A stretch of DNA of 64,000 nucleotides from Ruegeria lacuscaerulensis (GTDB lineage: Bacteria > Pseudomonadota > Alphaproteobacteria > Rhodobacterales > Rhodobacteraceae). Under the pieces are notes generated by a model, which made no database searches, was not told the DNA's origin, and saw only the letters and a list, made by a program, of their open reading frames with translations. The position numbers and the translations under genes were made by a program. Below, in pieces: positions 52,827 through 61,247 of the stretch (the stretch's first letter is position 1; each line of letters starts with the position of its first letter). The stretch is taken from positions 62,001 through 126,000 of the forward strand of contig NZ_WQDY01000010.1 of the NCBI RefSeq assembly GCF_013033355.1, in the 5' to 3' direction.

Positions 52827-53255
52827 TCATTTCCGGTCGATCCTGCGGCCAAAAACAACGCTGGTATTGGTGCGCAGAACACCGGGGATTTTAGCCAATT
52901 CGTCAACCAGAATGTCCAGGTCCTCGATTCTGGGGGCTTCGGCGGACAGAAGCAGGTCAAACTCTCCATTGATTGACAGACACCGCTTGACCTCGGGGTA
53001 AGCCTCAAGCCGTTTGATGATGCGGGTCGTCTCTTTTTGTTGGACTTCCAGCAACACCACGACCTGAACACGCGGGGTGTCTTCGTCCTTGTTGAGCACA
53101 ACGGAATACCCTGCGATGACTCCGCTTTCCTCCATCCGCCTGATCCGCTCATGCACGGTTGTGCGTGCCAACCCAAGTTTGGCTGCGATCTTGGTAGTTG
53201 ATTCCCGCGCGTTGTGCTGCAGGGCGGCGATGATACGGCGGTCCAGTTGATCCAT
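52827..53255 (-). CDS. Lrp/AsnC family transcriptional regulator
   Basis: 142 residues. An N-terminal helix-turn-helix (MDQLDRRIIAALQHNARESTTKIAAKLGLARTTVHERIRRMEESGVI) is joined to a RAM/Lrp effector domain (VQVVVLLEVQQKETTRIIKRLEAYPEVKRCLSINGEFDLLLSAEA). It probably senses an amino acid and forms octamers on DNA. The ATG at 53255 gives the standard Lrp length; an in-frame extension to 53381 overlaps the MFS gene. It lies 34 bases after the MFS gene and is likely cotranscribed with it, so that transporter is a plausible target. Confidence 0.92.
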   Translation of the reverse strand: MDQLDRRIIAALQHNARESTTKIAAKLGLARTTVHERIRRMEESGVIAGYSVVLNKDEDTPRVQVVVLLEVQQKETTRIIKRLEAYPEVKRCLSINGEFDLLLSAEAPRIEDLDILVDELAKIPGVLRTNTSVVFGRRIDRK

Positions 53256-53289
53256 AACGCCAAGGTGTAAGGCAGAGTGGGGTACAGCC

Positions 53290-54522
53290 TCAAGGCTTGG
53301 GCGCATCTTTACCTGCGGTCCCCTCGGGTGATTTTTCAGGCCACAGCACACTGACAATGACAAGACCAGCAAACGCAGCAATGGTCATCCAAGTCAGCGT
53401 CACTGCCGTGCATTTCGTTGTCATCAGCCAACCGGCCAATGGATAAAGCATCAGCCAGCATAGATGTGACAGTGTAAACTGCGCGGCAAAAACGGCCGGG
53501 CGGTCTTCTGGTTTCGCGGATCGGGACAGTAAGCGCCCGGACGGTGTAAGGGTGGACGAATACCCAAACCCAACGCAGGCCCAGATCAAGGCGAGTGTAG
53601 GGAGTGTCATCGGGAAATTGGCAAACAGATAAGCAGCCATGGCCATGAAAATTGTGCCTGTGGTGGCCCCGAACAGCATAACCGAGCGGTCCCGAAACCT
53701 GTTCAGCAAAGATGGCAGAGTGATGGCTGCCAGCATTGATCCCCCTCCGAATCCGGCCAAAGCCAGTGCGACTGCGCTTTCCGGTAACCCCATATCGGTG
53801 CGCACGATGACGACTGTGTTCACGATGACCATCGCGCTGAGGGCAGCAGCGGTCCACGTCAGGGCCAGCAGCGCCCGCAGACGCGGAGTGTTCAGGTAGA
53901 TACGAATGCCACGGGTTGTGCGGTCGTAGATCCCGCGGGGCCGTGTCGGCATGGGCGAAGGCAAGGCAACCGAAACGACCAGCAGAGCAGAAGCGACAAA
54001 GCCCAAGGCGGTGCCCCAGAACAGGTTGTCGAAGTTGACGATAGTCAGCAAAGCTGCAGCCAAGGATGGGCTCAGGACACTTTCCATATCATAGGCCAGC
54101 CGGGACAGCGAAAGGGCCTTGGTATAATCCTGTTCGTCGGTCAACACGTCGGGGATGGTGGCCTGAAAGGCCGGAGTGAAACCAGCAGACGCCGATTGCA
54201 GGATGAAGATCAGCACATAGACCTGCCAGACTTCGGTTACGAAGGGCAGGAACACCGCGACGGCTGCGCGCACGATATCCAGCACAACAAGCATTTTGCG
54301 CCGATCGACGCGCTCGGCAAACGCCGCAGCCAGTGGTGCTACGGTGACATAGGCTACCATTTTGATTGTCAAAACAGTTCCAAGCACCAATGCTGCAGCG
54401 TCTTGTGCGAGGTCATAGGCCAGCAAACCCAAGGCAATTGTTGCCAACCCGGTTCCGGTCAAGGCCGCGACCTGCGCGGCCAGCAAGTGGCGGTAGGTTC
54501 GGTTGCGCAGCACGCTCAGCAT
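53290..54522 (-). CDS. Major facilitator superfamily transporter
   Basis: 410 residues with about 12 membrane helices. The loop AERVDRRKMLVVLDIVRAAVAVFLPF carries the DRRK variant of the MFS motif A, and the family feature of TMR/exporter-type MFS (LRNRTYRHLLAAQVAALTGTGL) is present. Substrate unknown; this subgroup includes drug and small-molecule exporters. The ATG at 54522 follows CGAGG; the extension to 54618 is not needed. It sits upstream of an Lrp-type regulator and is divergent from the RNase D gene. Confidence 0.87.
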   Translation of the reverse strand: MLSVLRNRTYRHLLAAQVAALTGTGLATIALGLLAYDLAQDAAALVLGTVLTIKMVAYVTVAPLAAAFAERVDRRKMLVVLDIVRAAVAVFLPFVTEVWQVYVLIFILQSASAGFTPAFQATIPDVLTDEQDYTKALSLSRLAYDMESVLSPSLAAALLTIVNFDNLFWGTALGFVASALLVVSVALPSPMPTRPRGIYDRTTRGIRIYLNTPRLRALLALTWTAAALSAMVIVNTVVIVRTDMGLPESAVALALAGFGGGSMLAAITLPSLLNRFRDRSVMLFGATTGTIFMAMAAYLFANFPMTLPTLALIWACVGFGYSSTLTPSGRLLSRSAKPEDRPAVFAAQFTLSHLCWLMLYPLAGWLMTTKCTAVTLTWMTIAAFAGLVIVSVLWPEKSPEGTAGKDAPKP

Positions 54523-54701
54523 TTGCGATACCTCGGGGTTTCCTAAGCGCGATATCAACGACATGGCGGTGGCCGCCATTTTCCAGCACTGGAACGCGAG
54601 GTCAAGAAACCCGCGCATATAGGCCGCGTTCCACGGATGGCGTTGAGTTTACGGATCAAACCGCCTATCTCGGAGGCGAAATCGCACAAAGGACAAGCTC
54701 G

Positions 54702-55316
54702 TTGGCCAACCATCTCTATAAAAACGACCTGCCGGACGGGTTGGACCTTGGCCCTGTCGTGGCCATCGACTGCGAAACCATGGGTCTGAACCCGCATCGG
54801 GATCGCCTGTGCGTGATCCAGATGTCGGGTGGCGACGGAAACAGCCACATCGTGCAAGTGGAAAAGGGTCAGACCAAAGCCCCGAACCTGTGTGCGATGC
54901 TTGAAAATCCCAATGTGTTGAAACTGTTCCACTTTGGCCGTTTTGACATCGCCGCGATGTTCCATGCTTTTGGTGCCCTGGCCGCGCCTGTCTATTGCAC
55001 CAAGATCGCCAGTCGTCTGGTGCGCACCTATACCGACCGTCACGGATTGAAAAACCTGTGTCAGGAGCTGATCGGCGTCGACATCTCGAAACAGCAACAA
55101 ATGAGCGATTGGGGCGCCGAAACCCTGACCGACGCACAGTTGGAATATGCTGCCTCGGACGTTTTGTACCTGCACCGCCTGCGCGAGGCGCTGGACGGGC
55201 GGCTGGCCCGCGAAGGCCGAACGGAAATGGCTCAGGCCTGTTTTGACTTCTTGCCGATGCGTGCGAAACTTGACCTCGCCGGTTGGCCCGAAACGGATAT
55301 TTTTGCGCACTCATGA
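54702..55316 (+). CDS. rnd: RNase D-like 3-prime-5-prime exonuclease
   Basis: 204 residues with a DEDDy exonuclease domain: VAIDCETMGLNP (Asp23/Glu25), LFHFGRFDIAAM (Asp) and LEYAASDVLYLHRLREAL (Asp and Tyr). It has only the exonuclease domain, without the HRDC domains of full-length RNase D, as in many alphaproteobacterial homologues. It processes RNA 3-prime ends. The start is a TTG at 54702 behind AAAGGA with ideal spacing (MANHLYKNDL); the longer frame to 54366 is unlikely. It overlaps kdsD by four bases. Confidence 0.88.
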   Translation: MANHLYKNDLPDGLDLGPVVAIDCETMGLNPHRDRLCVIQMSGGDGNSHIVQVEKGQTKAPNLCAMLENPNVLKLFHFGRFDIAAMFHAFGALAAPVYCTKIASRLVRTYTDRHGLKNLCQELIGVDISKQQQMSDWGAETLTDAQLEYAASDVLYLHRLREALDGRLAREGRTEMAQACFDFLPMRAKLDLAGWPETDIFAHS

Positions 55317-56281
55317 CCGATACCGAAGCTTTCCTGAGAACCGCCCGACAAGTCGTCACCGACGAGGCCCGCGCGCTTGACGTGCTGGCCGATAGCCTGA
55401 ACGAAGATTTCGCCGAGGCCGTGCAGCTGATCCTGCAGGCGACGGGCCGTATCATCATCAGTGGCATCGGCAAATCCGGGCATATCGGCCATAAGATAGC
55501 GGCGACATTGGCGAGCACCGGAACACCCGCTTATTTTGTTCACCCGGCCGAGGCGAGTCATGGCGATCTGGGAATGGTGTCCAAAGGGGACGTTGTTCTT
55601 GCGATCTCGAATTCGGGCGAAGCGCCGGAACTGGCAAACTTGCTGGCGTTTACCCGCCGGTTTGGGATTCCGCTGATCGGCTTGTCCAGCAAGCCTGAAA
55701 GCACGCTGATGAAACAGGCGGATGTGCACTTGCTGATCCCGTCGATGGGCGAGGCATGTGGGTTTGGGATGGTGCCGTCGATCTCGACCACGCTGACGCT
55801 GGCAATGGGGGATGCGCTTGCGATTGCGCTGATGAAGTACCGCGATTTTAAGCCTGAAAACTTTCGAGACTTCCACCCCGGTGGTAAACTCGGGGCGCAG
55901 TTGAGCAAGGTGCGCGACCTGATGCACACGGACACGCCGGTTGTTTCCTCAGGAACGTCGATGAGCGAAGCGCTATTGGTCATGAGTCAAAAAGGCTTCG
56001 GGGTGGTTGGCGTAACCGATCACGACGGGCGGCTATTGGGCATCGTGACAGATGGTGACTTGCGACGAAATATGGATGGGCTTCTAGGGTACACAGTCGA
56101 TCAGGTTATGACCACCGACCCGCGCACTATTGGGCCAGATGAACTGGCCGAAGGTGCAGTTGCGTTGATGACTATGCAAACACCCAAGATTACATGCCTT
56201 TTCGTAGTTGACCCAGAGTCCGATGGACAGGCAGAAGGGATATTGCATATCCACGACTGCCTGCGCGTTGGATTGGGTTAA
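55313..56281 (+). CDS. kdsD: Arabinose-5-phosphate isomerase
   Basis: 322 residues: an SIS domain (ISGIGKSGHIGHKIAATLASTGTPAYFVHPAEASHGDLGM, SNSGEAPELANLL) followed by two CBS domains (from about residue 205, including GVTDHDGRLLGIVTDGDLRRNMDGLLG). It converts ribulose 5-phosphate to arabinose 5-phosphate for KDO synthesis in LPS. Coupled by ATGA to the RNase D gene and leading the kdsD-lptC-lptA-lptB operon, which joins KDO supply to LPS transport. Confidence 0.95.
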   Translation: MTDTEAFLRTARQVVTDEARALDVLADSLNEDFAEAVQLILQATGRIIISGIGKSGHIGHKIAATLASTGTPAYFVHPAEASHGDLGMVSKGDVVLAISNSGEAPELANLLAFTRRFGIPLIGLSSKPESTLMKQADVHLLIPSMGEACGFGMVPSISTTLTLAMGDALAIALMKYRDFKPENFRDFHPGGKLGAQLSKVRDLMHTDTPVVSSGTSMSEALLVMSQKGFGVVGVTDHDGRLLGIVTDGDLRRNMDGLLGYTVDQVMTTDPRTIGPDELAEGAVALMTMQTPKITCLFVVDPESDGQAEGILHIHDCLRVGLG

Positions 56282-56293
56282 GAGGGCACGACC

Positions 56294-56893
56294 GTGGACA
56301 GCCATTCACGCATGGTGCAATTCCTCAAGGTGCTGCTGCCGTTGGTGGCCATCGTGATGCTTTCCACCGTGTTCCTTCTGTCCCGCAGTATCGAAACCGA
56401 CGTCAAAGTTCCCTTCACTCAACGCGACATAGAAGAACGTCTGGCGGATCAGATCGTGACTCGGCCCAATTATCGCGGAACCACGCGCAAGGGCGAAGAA
56501 GTTCAGATTGAAGCAATCCAGGCCACACAAGGTACCGAGAACTCGGTCCCTACAGCATCCGAGTTCAGTGGGCGACTGGGGCTGTCTAACGGGGGGATTA
56601 TCACTCTGGATTCGAACTCGGGCATGATCCGTCCTGACAAGAACACTGCGACCTTCATCGGGGATGTGGTGATCACGACCACTGACGGAATCGAAGTGAC
56701 CACGAATATGCTGAACACCGCGCTGGACGAAATACGCGGCGACACTCCGGGTCAGGTCAATGGGACCGGGGTTATCGGAAATTTTTCAGCAGGTCGCATG
56801 ACCTTTGGGACCGAAAAAAAGGACGGCCCGGTCCATATTATTTTTACAGACGGCGTGAAACTGATATACGAGCCGAAAAGAGCAGAAAGATAG
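56294..56893 (+). CDS. lptC: LPS export protein LptC
   Basis: 199 residues with an N-terminal membrane helix (FLKVLLPLVAIVMLSTVFLLS) and an OstA-like periplasmic domain. It couples LptB2FG to the periplasmic LPS bridge. The start is a GTG at 56294 with AGAGGG. It lies three bases before lptA and 12 after kdsD. Confidence 0.86.
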   Translation: MDSHSRMVQFLKVLLPLVAIVMLSTVFLLSRSIETDVKVPFTQRDIEERLADQIVTRPNYRGTTRKGEEVQIEAIQATQGTENSVPTASEFSGRLGLSNGGIITLDSNSGMIRPDKNTATFIGDVVITTTDGIEVTTNMLNTALDEIRGDTPGQVNGTGVIGNFSAGRMTFGTEKKDGPVHIIFTDGVKLIYEPKRAER

Positions 56894-56896
56894 CCT

Positions 56897-57388
56897 GTGT
56901 TCGATTTTCGAATTGCCCTTGTCGGAATTGCCTTGTTGAGCAGCACTTTTTCAGTGTCCGCTCAGGAAACACAAGTGGCGTTTGGCGCAAAAAAAGCTGA
57001 CCCCAGCCTGCCAGTCGAAGTCACGTCTGAGTCGTTGAACGTGAATCAGGAAGATGGCTCGGCCGAGTTCATTGGCAATGTAATTGTCATTCAGGGTGAA
57101 ATGCGCCTGACGGCCGAGCGCGTACTTGTCATCTACAATGCGGATCGGTCTGGCATCGAGCGTATGGAAGCGACCGAGGATGTGGTTCTGGTCAGCCCGC
57201 CAGATGCAGCTGAAGGGGATTGGGCCGAATATACCATCGATTCGGGTGTGATCGTCATGCGCGGCAACGTTCTGCTGACGCAGGGGCCAAGTACGATCAG
57301 CGGCGATCAGATGAACGCCAACCTGACGACAGGGACGGCGACCATGACGGGCAACGTTAAAACCATTCTGCAGCAGGGTGCCAACTGA
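56897..57388 (+). CDS. lptA: LPS transport periplasmic protein LptA
   Basis: 163 residues with signal peptide (MFDFRIALVGIALLSSTFSVSA) and an OstA beta-jellyroll: LPVEVTSESLNVNQEDGSAEFIGNVIVIQGEMRLTAERVLVIYN. It carries LPS across the periplasm. GTG start at 56897; its stop overlaps the lptB ATG by one base. Confidence 0.92.
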   Translation: MFDFRIALVGIALLSSTFSVSAQETQVAFGAKKADPSLPVEVTSESLNVNQEDGSAEFIGNVIVIQGEMRLTAERVLVIYNADRSGIERMEATEDVVLVSPPDAAEGDWAEYTIDSGVIVMRGNVLLTQGPSTISGDQMNANLTTGTATMTGNVKTILQQGAN

Positions 57389-58146
57389 TGGCTGGACCGA
57401 ACCTGAAACTGGCTCAGGGCAGTTCGGGGCTCAGGATCGAAAAGCTGCGGAAGTCTTATCGGAAAAAGACCGTCATCCGAGATGTGTCAATGACGTTGGA
57501 CCGATCCGAAGTGGTCGCGTTGCTGGGGCCGAACGGGTCCGGCAAGACCACCACTTTCTATTCTGTTGCAGGGTTGGTTTTTCCCGAAGCTGGTCGCGTA
57601 ACCATCGATGGGCAGGTGGTGACGACCCTTCCAATGTATCGCCGGGCGCGGCTTGGGATCGGATATTTGCCGCAAGAGATGTCGATTTTTCGCGGGATGA
57701 GCGTTGAAGACAATATCTCGGCTGTTCTGGATATCACGGTGGGGCACGCCCATCGCCGCAAAGAACGTCTGGAAGAGCTGCTGTCCGATTTCTCGATCGA
57801 GCATCTGCGCCGTGCGCCCGCGCTGGCCTTGTCGGGTGGTGAGCGCCGCCGGGTCGAGATTGCGCGTTGTCTGGCTGCCGATCCAAAGTACCTGTTGCTC
57901 GACGAACCTTTTGCCGGGGTCGACCCGATCAGCGTGGGTGACATCCGTCATCTGGTCGCTGATCTGAAAAAACGCGGGATCGGGGTTTTGATCACGGATC
58001 ACAACGTGCGTGAAACGCTCGAGATCGTGGACCGCGCCTATATTTTGCATGACGGTCAGGTACTTATGTCCGGAACACCGGACGAAGTCGTTGAAAACGA
58101 AAACGTGCGGCGCGTCTACTTGGGCGAAAACTTCCGTATTTCATAG
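57388..58146 (+). CDS. lptB: LPS export ATPase LptB
   Basis: 252 residues: ABC ATPase with Walker A LLGPNGSGKTTT (46-56), signature LSGGERRRVEIARCLA and Walker B YLLLDEPFAGVDP, then the LptB-typical HNVRETLEIVDRAYILHDGQVLMSGTPDEVVEN. It powers extraction of LPS from the inner membrane with LptFG and LptC. Last gene of the LPS block; rpoN, which often follows lptB, is absent, and a 252-base gap leads to hpf. Confidence 0.96.
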   Translation: MAGPNLKLAQGSSGLRIEKLRKSYRKKTVIRDVSMTLDRSEVVALLGPNGSGKTTTFYSVAGLVFPEAGRVTIDGQVVTTLPMYRRARLGIGYLPQEMSIFRGMSVEDNISAVLDITVGHAHRRKERLEELLSDFSIEHLRRAPALALSGGERRRVEIARCLAADPKYLLLDEPFAGVDPISVGDIRHLVADLKKRGIGVLITDHNVRETLEIVDRAYILHDGQVLMSGTPDEVVENENVRRVYLGENFRIS

Positions 58147-58398
58147 GTTTGCGCGGTATTGCGCCGAATGCATGGCGGAAATCTCGTATATACACGCCTG
58201 TTTTGATTGACTCTTCCGCCGTCTCTTGCCTCAATTGGGTCATGGCATTTTTTCGGTTCCAGTCTGGATCACGATGCCCCTTCTTGGAAGGGATCAAGTT
58301 CCGGCTACCGCGGAACATGCCGATACCCCCCACCCGATAAAAAGAAGCGCGCTGTGTTACGCAGCGTCAGAATGGGTGTGAATTGTGAAGGAGATCAC

Positions 58399-58962
58399 AT
58401 GCGTTACCAAATCAGCGGAAAACAGATCGACATCGGTGAAGCACTTCAGACCCATGTGCAGACCGAACTTGGCGAGGTTGTGGGCAAATACGCCCAGCGA
58501 CCGACCGACGCCAATGTCGTCTTTTCCCGTTCTGCGCATGAATATGTGTGCGAGACCACCGTACATCTTTCCACCGGCCTGACGGCGCAGGCCAAAGCCC
58601 ATGCTACCGAGATTTACGCGGCATTCGAGGGGTGCTGTGACAAGATGGAAACACAATTGCGCCGTTATAAACGCCGCCTAAAGGATCACCACAAGGATCG
58701 GGTCGAGCCGGTTGAACTCTTCGGAGCTTCCTCTTATATCCTCGCCTCTGACGAATCTGAGTCGGCAGATGAGCCAGAATCTCTGCAGCCGATGATCGTG
58801 GCTGAGATGGAAACCAAGATCCCATCGCTGAGTGTTGGTGAAGCCGTTATGCAGATGGAATTGGCTGGTGCCCCGGTGCTGGTGTTCCGGAATGAGAACA
58901 AGGATGGATTGAATGTCGTGTATCGTCGGGAAGACGGTAACATCGGCTGGATCGATCCATAA
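58399..58962 (+). CDS. hpf: Ribosome hibernation promoting factor, long form
   Basis: 187 residues. N-terminal HPF/RaiA domain (MRYQISGKQIDIGEALQTHVQTELGEVVGKYA ... AFEGCCDKMETQLRRYKRRLKDHHKDRV) and a C-terminal dimerisation domain (SLSVGEAVMQMELAGAPVLVFRNENKDGLNVVYRREDGNIGWIDP), so it is the long form that can dimerise 70S ribosomes into 100S in stationary phase. Strong AAGGAG before the ATG at 58399; the longer frame from 58207 is not coding. Confidence 0.95.
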   Translation: MRYQISGKQIDIGEALQTHVQTELGEVVGKYAQRPTDANVVFSRSAHEYVCETTVHLSTGLTAQAKAHATEIYAAFEGCCDKMETQLRRYKRRLKDHHKDRVEPVELFGASSYILASDESESADEPESLQPMIVAEMETKIPSLSVGEAVMQMELAGAPVLVFRNENKDGLNVVYRREDGNIGWIDP

Positions 58963-58983
58963 CAGGCAAGATTAGAAAGGCGT

Positions 58984-59003
58984 GCCCCTGCATTGGCAGG
59001 GGC
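58984..59003 (+). terminator. Hairpin between hpf and ptsN
   Basis: GCCCCTGC-ATTG-GCAGGGGC is a perfect 8-pair stem with a 4-base loop, 21 bases after hpf and 20 before ptsN. Without a T-tract it may attenuate or mark RNA processing rather than terminate. Confidence 0.5.
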
Positions 59004-59022
59004 TTGCCATTGGAGCAAAATC

Positions 59023-59487
59023 ATGGAGCTTTCGAGCATTCTGAAGCCCGAAGCAGTACGTGTATTGTCAGCCGCTTCCAGCAAGAAGCGGCTGTTTCAG
59101 GAAATTGGCGATGTTGCTGCGGCAACCTTGGGCCTGGACGAGCAAACTGTCGTTGATGGTCTGCTCGAACGTGAAAGCCTTGGGCCCACGGGTGTGGGCC
59201 ATGGCGTTGCGCTTCCCCATGCGCGTCTGACTGAAATCGAACAGGTCGCTGGCGCGTTTGTCATGCTGGAAAAGCCCATCGATTTTGGCTCGGTTGATCG
59301 TCAGCCAGTCGATATCGCCTTCGCGCTTTTCGCACCGGAAGAAGCGGGTGTAGACCATCTGAAAGCGCTCGCGCTAGTGTCTCGTACCCTGCGTGACACA
59401 GCGGTTTGCGCCAAGCTGCGTGCCAACCCTGACCCGGTCAAGCTCTATGCGATCCTGACCGAGGCGCAATCGATGCAAGCGGCCTGA
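59023..59487 (+). CDS. ptsN: PTS IIA-like nitrogen regulatory protein PtsN
   Basis: 154 residues (EIIA-Ntr). The phosphorylated histidine is His66 in GVGHGVALPHARL. Its N-terminus MELSSILKPEAVRVLSAASSKKRLFQEI is typical. It takes phosphate from the PtsP-NPr relay and regulates potassium transport and stress responses. The ATG at 59023 is preferred to 58993. The hpf-ptsN order is conserved in proteobacteria. A bidirectional terminator follows. Confidence 0.95.
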   Translation: MELSSILKPEAVRVLSAASSKKRLFQEIGDVAAATLGLDEQTVVDGLLERESLGPTGVGHGVALPHARLTEIEQVAGAFVMLEKPIDFGSVDRQPVDIAFALFAPEEAGVDHLKALALVSRTLRDTAVCAKLRANPDPVKLYAILTEAQSMQAA

Positions 59488-59510
59488 TCCTGCGCTTGAA
59501 GCGTACTAAC

Positions 59511-59540
59511 GAAAAAGCCCCCGATAATCGGGGGCTTTGT
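59511..59540. terminator. Bidirectional terminator after ptsN
   Basis: AAAGCCCCCGAT and ATCGGGGGCTTT (59514-59525, 59527-59538) flank a single A, with an A-run before and T-rich sequence after. It can serve both ptsN and the convergent CAP-domain gene. Confidence 0.88.
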
Positions 59541-59561
59541 ATTTCGAGGCTACGGCGGTGG

Positions 59562-60077
59562 TCAGCCGCCGGTGCCCATTTCCAACGTCCACCAGATTTT
59601 TCCACCCGATTCTTGATGCCAAGCAAATCCCATCTGCGTGGCTTTAGGATCCAGTATCACTGATCTTGGACCGGGTTCCTGCATCCAGGCAGCCAATGTC
59701 TCGGTTTCGGTTTCGAAGGTTTCCGAAATAGCTTCGCCCAGGAATGTGCCGAAATACCCAACGCGCGCGGCCCGATCTATTGGGGATGATCCATCGGACC
59801 CAAAATGCCATGGCCGGTTCTGGCGTGCCATATCCTTGGAATGTGTGGCAGCCGCAGCATTGAGCTGTGAATTCAGTTGCACAGGCTGCAGACCCGAAGC
59901 TTGCCGCAGTGCGTTAACCGAATCAAGCATGCGGAACTGTAGCTTTTCGGGATTGCCGCGAATCTTGTAAACAGTGGGCAGCGGACGGCCATCCGCACCA
60001 ATCGTCGTGGTTGAGCTTGGGGTACAAGCCGCCACAGCAGCAAAACATAAGAACAGAAGTGTAATAATACGCGTCAT
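59562..60077 (-). CDS. CAP/SCP-domain lipoprotein
   Basis: 171 residues: lipoprotein signal peptide with lipobox VAAC (MTRIITLLFLCFAAVAAC), then a cysteine-rich-secretory-protein/antigen 5/PR-1 type domain with DSVNALRQASGLQPVQLNSQLNAAAATHSKDMARQNRPWHFG, IGEAISETF and the end QMGFAWHQESGGKIWWTLEMG. CAP proteins are found in bacterial envelopes; activity is unclear. Transcribed alone, with a terminator shared with ptsN. Confidence 0.82.
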   Translation of the reverse strand: MTRIITLLFLCFAAVAACTPSSTTTIGADGRPLPTVYKIRGNPEKLQFRMLDSVNALRQASGLQPVQLNSQLNAAAATHSKDMARQNRPWHFGSDGSSPIDRAARVGYFGTFLGEAISETFETETETLAAWMQEPGPRSVILDPKATQMGFAWHQESGGKIWWTLEMGTGG

Positions 60078-60245
60078 GGTCGACCTGATTTTTGTGTCAT
60101 CTTACGCAATAGCGCGACCAACGGGCTTGGGCAAACCTGCAATGGCTGATTCCCGCGTGATTTTGCCGGTTTGATTTGCGATTGACGTATTCAGGCAATA
60201 AAATGCGTCAAATTCCTTTTCTGGTTTAGCAAAGGACCGTCACAA

Positions 60246-60842
60246 ATGGTCAAGAAACTCATTCCTTCCTCGCGCCGCGGATTTCTGGTCGGTGCGTCCG
60301 CCATTCTGTCTAGTCCGGCGATTGCTCAGTACATTCCGGGCGATCCTCTGCGTCCGGCACCCGAACCCGAACCGCAGGTGCGGCGAAACATTTCGGGTTT
60401 CCGTGCTTTGGACTGGCAGCCCTATTTTGACAACACGCGCAATGGCGCAATCCTGGTCGATACCGTTTCACGGGCACTGCATTATTGGTCAGACGACCAA
60501 AGCGTGTATAAACTCTACCCATCATCGGTTCCGCTGACCGAAGAACTCACGCGTCGCGGTCGCACAAGCGTCATTCGCAAGGTCGAAGGGCCCAGCTGGG
60601 CGCCGACACCTTCGATGAAGAAGCGAAACCCCGAATGGCCGGACTATATCCCGCCGGGTCCAGATAACCCGTTGGGAACGCACGCTTTGTATCTAAGCTG
60701 GAAGTACTACCGAATCCACGGAACCCACGATACGCGCAAAATAGGGCGTCGGTCTTCGAACGGATGCATCGGTCTTTTCAACGAAGATATCGCCGAGCTG
60801 TTTTCGATGGCGAAGGTTGGCACTCAAGTGTTGCTAATTTGA
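60246..60842 (+). CDS. L,D-transpeptidase (YkuD family)
   Basis: 198 residues with a Tat-type signal (SSRRGFLVGASAILSSPAIA) and a YkuD domain carrying the motif HG...SSNGCIGL: His158 in YRIHGTHD and catalytic Cys174. It would form 3-3 peptidoglycan cross-links or attach proteins in the periplasm. AAAGGA precedes the ATG. Export of a small cysteine enzyme by Tat is noteworthy and is inferred from the twin arginine. Confidence 0.9.
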   Translation: MVKKLIPSSRRGFLVGASAILSSPAIAQYIPGDPLRPAPEPEPQVRRNISGFRALDWQPYFDNTRNGAILVDTVSRALHYWSDDQSVYKLYPSSVPLTEELTRRGRTSVIRKVEGPSWAPTPSMKKRNPEWPDYIPPGPDNPLGTHALYLSWKYYRIHGTHDTRKIGRRSSNGCIGLFNEDIAELFSMAKVGTQVLLI

Positions 60843-60940
60843 CGACAAAACCGCGCATGAAGTCGCTTGCGAAGCAACTTCCATTTGCATTCCAGTTGGA
60901 TAGCTGGTTAGAAAAAAACACGAGGTAAGTCTTGGGTGTG

Positions 60941-60961
60941 CGGTTTCGCTATCTGAAACCG
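60941..60961 (+). promoter_or_regulatory. Hairpin in the leader of the 60-residue peptide gene
   Basis: CGGTTTC and GAAACCG arms with a 7-base loop end 20 bases before the start codon, just upstream of the TGGAGGTTAAT ribosome-binding site. It may stabilise the message or act as an operator. Confidence 0.4.
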
Positions 60962-60981
60962 TGCTTATTCTGGAGGTTAAT

Positions 60982-61164
60982 ATGAAGAAACTCGTTCTCG
61001 CCGCTGCACTGACTGCTGCTGCTTCGACCGCTTATGCTGGCAACCTGGAAGAGCCGGTTGTTGAAGCACCTGTTGTTGTCGAAGAAACTCAGGGTTCGTC
61101 GCAGGGCATCATCCTGCCGCTGATCCTGCTGGTTGTTGTTGCAGCAGCTGTTGCAGCAAGCTAA
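60982..61164 (+). CDS. 60-residue exported peptide with C-terminal membrane helix
   Basis: Signal peptide MKKLVLAAALTAAASTAYA, an acidic mature part (NLEEPVVEAPVVVEETQGSSQG) and a very hydrophobic C-terminus (IILPLILLVVVAAAVAAS). The strong ribosome-binding site TGGAGGTTAAT, a leader hairpin, optimal codons and a strong terminator suggest high expression. No family recognised. It may be an inner-membrane anchored periplasmic peptide. Confidence 0.7.
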   Translation: MKKLVLAAALTAAASTAYAGNLEEPVVEAPVVVEETQGSSQGIILPLILLVVVAAAVAAS

Positions 61165-61184
61165 TTCGATACGAATTATCCAAG

Positions 61185-61217
61185 AAAAAGGCGGTGGAGA
61201 AATCCATCGCCTTTTTT
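61185..61217. terminator. Terminator after the 60-residue peptide gene
   Basis: AAAAAGGCGGTGGA pairs with TCCATCGCCTTTTT (one G-U pair) around a GAAA loop, with T-runs on both strands. It can also end hemH, 31 bases away on the minus strand. Confidence 0.9.
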
Positions 61218-61247
61218 GTGTCTGTTCGCCGGCCCTGACAGAGCTGG

